Below, in pieces: positions 14,243 to 16,921 of a stretch of DNA of 16,921 nucleotides (position 1 is the first letter of the stretch; every line of letters starts with the position of its first letter). Source of the stretch: Bacillus sp. JCM 19058. GTDB lineage: Bacteria > Bacillota > Bacilli > Bacillales_H > Bacillaceae_D. The notes beneath the pieces were generated by a model. That model had not been told where the DNA came from, made no database searches, and saw nothing but the letters and a program-made list of their open reading frames with translations. The position numbers and the translations under genes were made by a program. The DNA is taken from assembly GCA_001310555.1 (NCBI GenBank), contig BAXO01000110.1, forward strand, positions 1-16,921, read 5' to 3'.

Positions 14243-16404
14243 TTGTCGAAAGTTACAGATAGTATCAATGTGTCTGACAAAGAAATCATGAAAAAGGTGG
14301 ATGAGCTGGAAGGCAGCGACCGCTCCTTAACGGGTTGGATGGCTTTGCTCGTCCTTGTTTTTGCTGTTGGAATGTCGTTGTTTCATTTATATACTGCAGG
14401 AATCGGCATGTTCCCGCGAATGCAGCAAAATGCGATACATCTCGGCTTCGGGCTGACACTAGCTTTTTTAATTTTTCCATACAGAAAAGGCTAGGCCAGC
14501 GAAAGATCCTTGGTATGATTTACTTTTGGCTGCTCTCGGTGCCTCAGTTGGCATTTATATTATTGCGATTTCTGGACAAATTCTCGGTAAGGTTTCGAAC
14601 CCGACGCTGCTCGATACGATGATGGCAACACTTGCTGTGCTGCTCGTCCTTGAAGTCACGCGGCGGGTAGTTGGCAAACCGCTCGTAATCCTAGCCTTCC
14701 TGTTTATGCTTACGCATGGTTGGGAGACAAGCGTTGGCCTGATTTCCTAGGGGGTGGCTTTGTTCTTCCGGAACGAATTAACCATTTTGGGTTCTCATGG
14801 ACAGAAATTTTTGAGTTTATGTATTTATCCAACGAAGGCATTTTCGGGACGCCTCTGACTGTCTCGGCCCAATACGTGTTTATTTTCGTTTTGTTCGGCG
14901 CCTTTCTTGAAGTGTCTGGGGCAGGACGGATGTTTATCGATTTTTCAATGTCACTCGTCGGCTCCTTCAAAGGCGGTCCGGCTAAAGCTGCAGTCGTTTC
15001 CTCCGGAATGATGGGATCAATATCCGGTAGCTCGGTTGCCAATGCCGTCACAACAGGAACCTTCACGATACCGTTAATGAAAAAAACGGGCTTTCGACCT
15101 CACGTTGCCGGCGGAGTCGAAGTCGCCGCTTCGTCAAGCGGACAGCTTTTACCTCCGGTTATGGGGGCAGCGGCATTTATAATGGCAGATTTCACTGGGA
15201 TCAGCTATCTTGAAATTGCTAAATCGGCAGCTATACCTGCGATTTTAAGCTATGTGGCGATTTTGTATATGGTTCATTTGGAAGCGAGTAAGCATAATAT
15301 TAGCGGCTTACCGCGCAGTGAGCTGAGCTCACCATGGAAGATTTTATTAGGCAGGGGATACTTAATACTTCCAGTTATCGCGCTTGTTGCTCTGCTCGTG
15401 ATGAGGCTTACGCCAATACTTGCTTCCTTTATGGCGATTGTCGGCGCACTTACGATTGCTCTGTTTTCCTACCGGATGCAGCAGCGCTTCGGCTCCGGCT
15501 TTCTCGTTTCGCTAGTATTTATTGGCGGTGCTATGCAGCTCATCTGCTCTTTGGCTTAAATCCGTACGTCACTATAGTAGCGGCAGGAAGCCTGTTATTC
15601 GCCCTTATCTGGTATTTTCTCGGTAAGAAAATTCCGGGAGAAGCACAGTCGAAATTTGGCTTCAGAGAATTCATTGCTGCGCTCGAAGGTGGAGCACGGA
15701 ATGCTTTAAGTGTCGTTGCTGCCTGTGCGACGGCAGGGATTCTAACTGGTGTGGTGACGATGACCGGCCTTGGACCTGTATTATCCGGGATGATCATTGA
15801 CATGGCGAATAACCAATTATTCCTCGTCCTTCTTTTTACAATGATTGCTTGCATTATTATGGGGCTTGGAATGCCAACAACGGCGACGTATATTGTATTG
15901 GCTGCGGTAATGGCTCCGGCGCTTGTCCAGGTCGGTATTCCATTACTTGCCGCGCATCTATTCGTATTCTACTATGGTATTCTTGCGGACGATACGCCGC
16001 CAATCAATTTGCCGGCTTATGCGACCGCGGGTATTGCGAAAGCCGATCCGATCAGGACGGGTATCCAAGGCTTCAAGTTTGATATGGGTGCATTGCTCCT
16101 TCCGTTCGCTTTTGCCTTAAATCCGATTTTAATATTGCAGGCTGAAAATGTCTCGTTTTTCGAGACGGCCTGGGTCGTGATGACGGCATTTCTAGGCATT
16201 ATTGCATGGGCGAGCTTCATTCAAAGCTATATGTTTACTAAGTATGGCTGGATTGAGCGCATCCTAGCGGTAGCCTGTGCCTTTACATTAATTAATCAGG
16301 AATTATGGACCGATGCAATCGGGATTACGATCCTTCTTATTCTTATCGTGTTCCAATGGTTTAAAAATAAAAAGAAGCTTTCATTGTCAAGCAAGGTTGC
16401 GTAG
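14243..16404 (+). CDS. fused TRAP transporter permease (DctQM-type), three frameshifts
   Basis: The integral-membrane subunit, fusing the small (Q) and large (M) TRAP permease parts as usual in TAXI systems. It imports substrate using an ion gradient, with the upstream receptor. TTG 14243 follows AAGGAGG (14230-14236). Typical segments include EGIFGTPLTVSAQYVFIFVL, GAFLEVSGAG, SSGMMGSISGSSVANAVTTG, the MGLGMPTTATYIVLAAVMAP motif and GILADDTPPINLPAYATAGI. The frame breaks three times: A run 14485-14488 (one extra A; repaired FPYRKARPAKDPWYD), 14710-14711 (one T missing; LFMLYAWLGDKRW) and near 15544 (one C missing; MQLILLFGLNPY). Repaired length is about 720 residues, rather long for the family. 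An extra pair of membrane segments appears to lie before GARNALSVVAACATAG. All parts are well conserved, so the breaks are probably sequence errors. Confidence 0.92.
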
Positions 16405-16412
16405 AATGATTC

Positions 16413-16474
16413 ATAATCTCCTTCTGGCGAACGAAGTGACTCTCTCGTTTGCAGAAGGAGATTTTCATTTTTTC
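16413..16474 (+). terminator. terminator of the TRAP operon
   Basis: AATCTCCTTCTG (16415-16426) pairs perfectly with CAGAAGGAGATT (16452-16463). The stem continues past a one-base bulge through GAACGA/TCGTTT, and TTCATTTTTT follows. It lies about 10 bases after the permease stop, marking the end of the operon. Confidence 0.93.
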
Positions 16475-16582
16475 ACAAGGATTGAGGAAGTGAAGGCAGT
16501 GCAGCTGCAGTTTGGCAATGTATCGAGGTTAGATGAGGAGCGTGTCGTACTCAGCTGACTGGGGCGATGAGCAACTTGGGGT
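16475..16582 (+). other. short stretch between two terminators with a possible small or broken ORF
   Basis: From GTG 16489 a short frame reads VKAVQLQFGNVSRLDEERVV and stops near 16558. A one-base shift would continue as ADWGDEQLGVRSISRK into the next hairpin. An AAGGA site precedes it. No family is recognised. It could be a broken gene end, a small protein or chance. Confidence 0.25.
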
Positions 16583-16612
16583 AAGGTCAATTTCGCGAAA
16601 ATGACCTTTTTT
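16583..16612 (+). terminator. second terminator downstream of the TRAP operon
   Basis: AAGGTCA (16583-16589) pairs with TGACCTT (16602-16608), with inner TTTCGCGAAA pairing and a six-T run after. The T tail shows it acts on the plus strand. It may be a back-up for the operon or terminate the short frame before it. Confidence 0.8.
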
Positions 16613-16921
16613 GCCTTTACGGTACAGACGAAAGGATGCATCCTTTTGTTTCTCCTTCTTGCAAAACCTTTACTCGGACTTTGTCTTCTTTAAATAGACT
16701 GCTATCTTACTAAATTGTAAGATAACTGCAAGCGAATTCGATTGGACCGCTCATATTGGAGTATATACTTATCTTGGCGAGGTTAATGATTTCGTCGATA
16801 GAAGGCGAGTAGGTTGGGTTATTGTCGAAAAAGAAAAAAATAGATTGATAATTTGGATGGTCGTTTGTTACTATTAAATATAATTACATTTTGTTACGGT
16901 AAATATTACAGGTTAAGAGGG
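16613..16921 (+). other. right-edge non-coding region
   Basis: I see no gene in these 309 bases. They hold the promoter and palindrome at 16681-16724, then an AT-rich stretch to the window edge, presumably the leader of a gene lying beyond. Confidence 0.5.
16681..16724 (+). promoter_or_regulatory. promoter-like pair with overlapping perfect palindrome
   Basis: TTGTCT (16681-16686) and TATCTT (16703-16708), 16 bases apart, form a plausible sigma-A promoter. The -10 lies inside the perfect dyad TATCTTAC-N6-GTAAGATA (16703-16724), a geometry expected for a repressor operator. The repressor is not identifiable; MarR-like operators have similar shape. Confidence 0.45.

Noticed and set aside
1..16921. 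Mobile element, phage or defence system
   Set aside because: No transposase, integrase, flanking repeats or nuclease-type genes were seen; gene order on the left is conserved Bacillus chromosome.

Overview
The window looks like chromosome from an endospore-forming, flagellated Bacillaceae, plausibly an alkaliphile (Alkalihalobacillus/Shouchella-like; inferred from very acidic secreted proteins and strong Shine-Dalgarno sites). The left part carries the conserved Bacillus order spoIIQ - spoIIID - mbl - flhO - flhP - EpuA-type membrane protein - fabZ.

Layout. About 1-1120: spoIIQ and its terminator. 1280-2750: spoIIID with a sigma-E-like promoter, then the actin homologue mbl. 2800-4545: the FlgG-type flagellar proteins FlhO and FlhP. 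4570-5585: an EpuA-type small membrane protein and fabZ. 5586-6117: gene-poor spacer. 6118-6431: an acidic repeat lipoprotein. 6534-8273, minus strand: a cupin protein, probably spore-related, and a DapB/diaminopentanoate-dehydrogenase-like oxidoreductase. 8631-11340: a gamma-glutamyltransferase with a sortase anchor and an unusual inserted domain. 11395-12316, minus strand: a LysR regulator. 12612-16404: a TAXI-type TRAP transporter operon (receptor, DUF1850 protein, fused permease). 16405-16921: terminators and a promoter/operator for a gene beyond the window.

The most distinctive part is the right half. The cell-wall GGT carries about 210 extra residues resembling a concanavalin-like jelly roll, placed between the substrate-binding Arg region and the rest of the large subunit. 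Next to it, across a shared convergent terminator, is a LysR regulator divergent from a TAXI-TRAP importer. One coherent reading is a scavenging module: surface GGT releases glutamate from gamma-glutamyl compounds and the TRAP system imports it. A consensus CcpA cre site lies at the ggt promoter and a weaker one lies in the TRAP leader. The substrate assignment is inference.

At least eleven single-base frameshifts interrupt nine otherwise well-conserved genes, including mbl and fabZ. Several lie in A or T runs of seven or eight. Both halves of each gene remain conserved, so base-level sequencing or assembly error is the simplest explanation. Genes are therefore reported over their full repaired spans, with the break marked.
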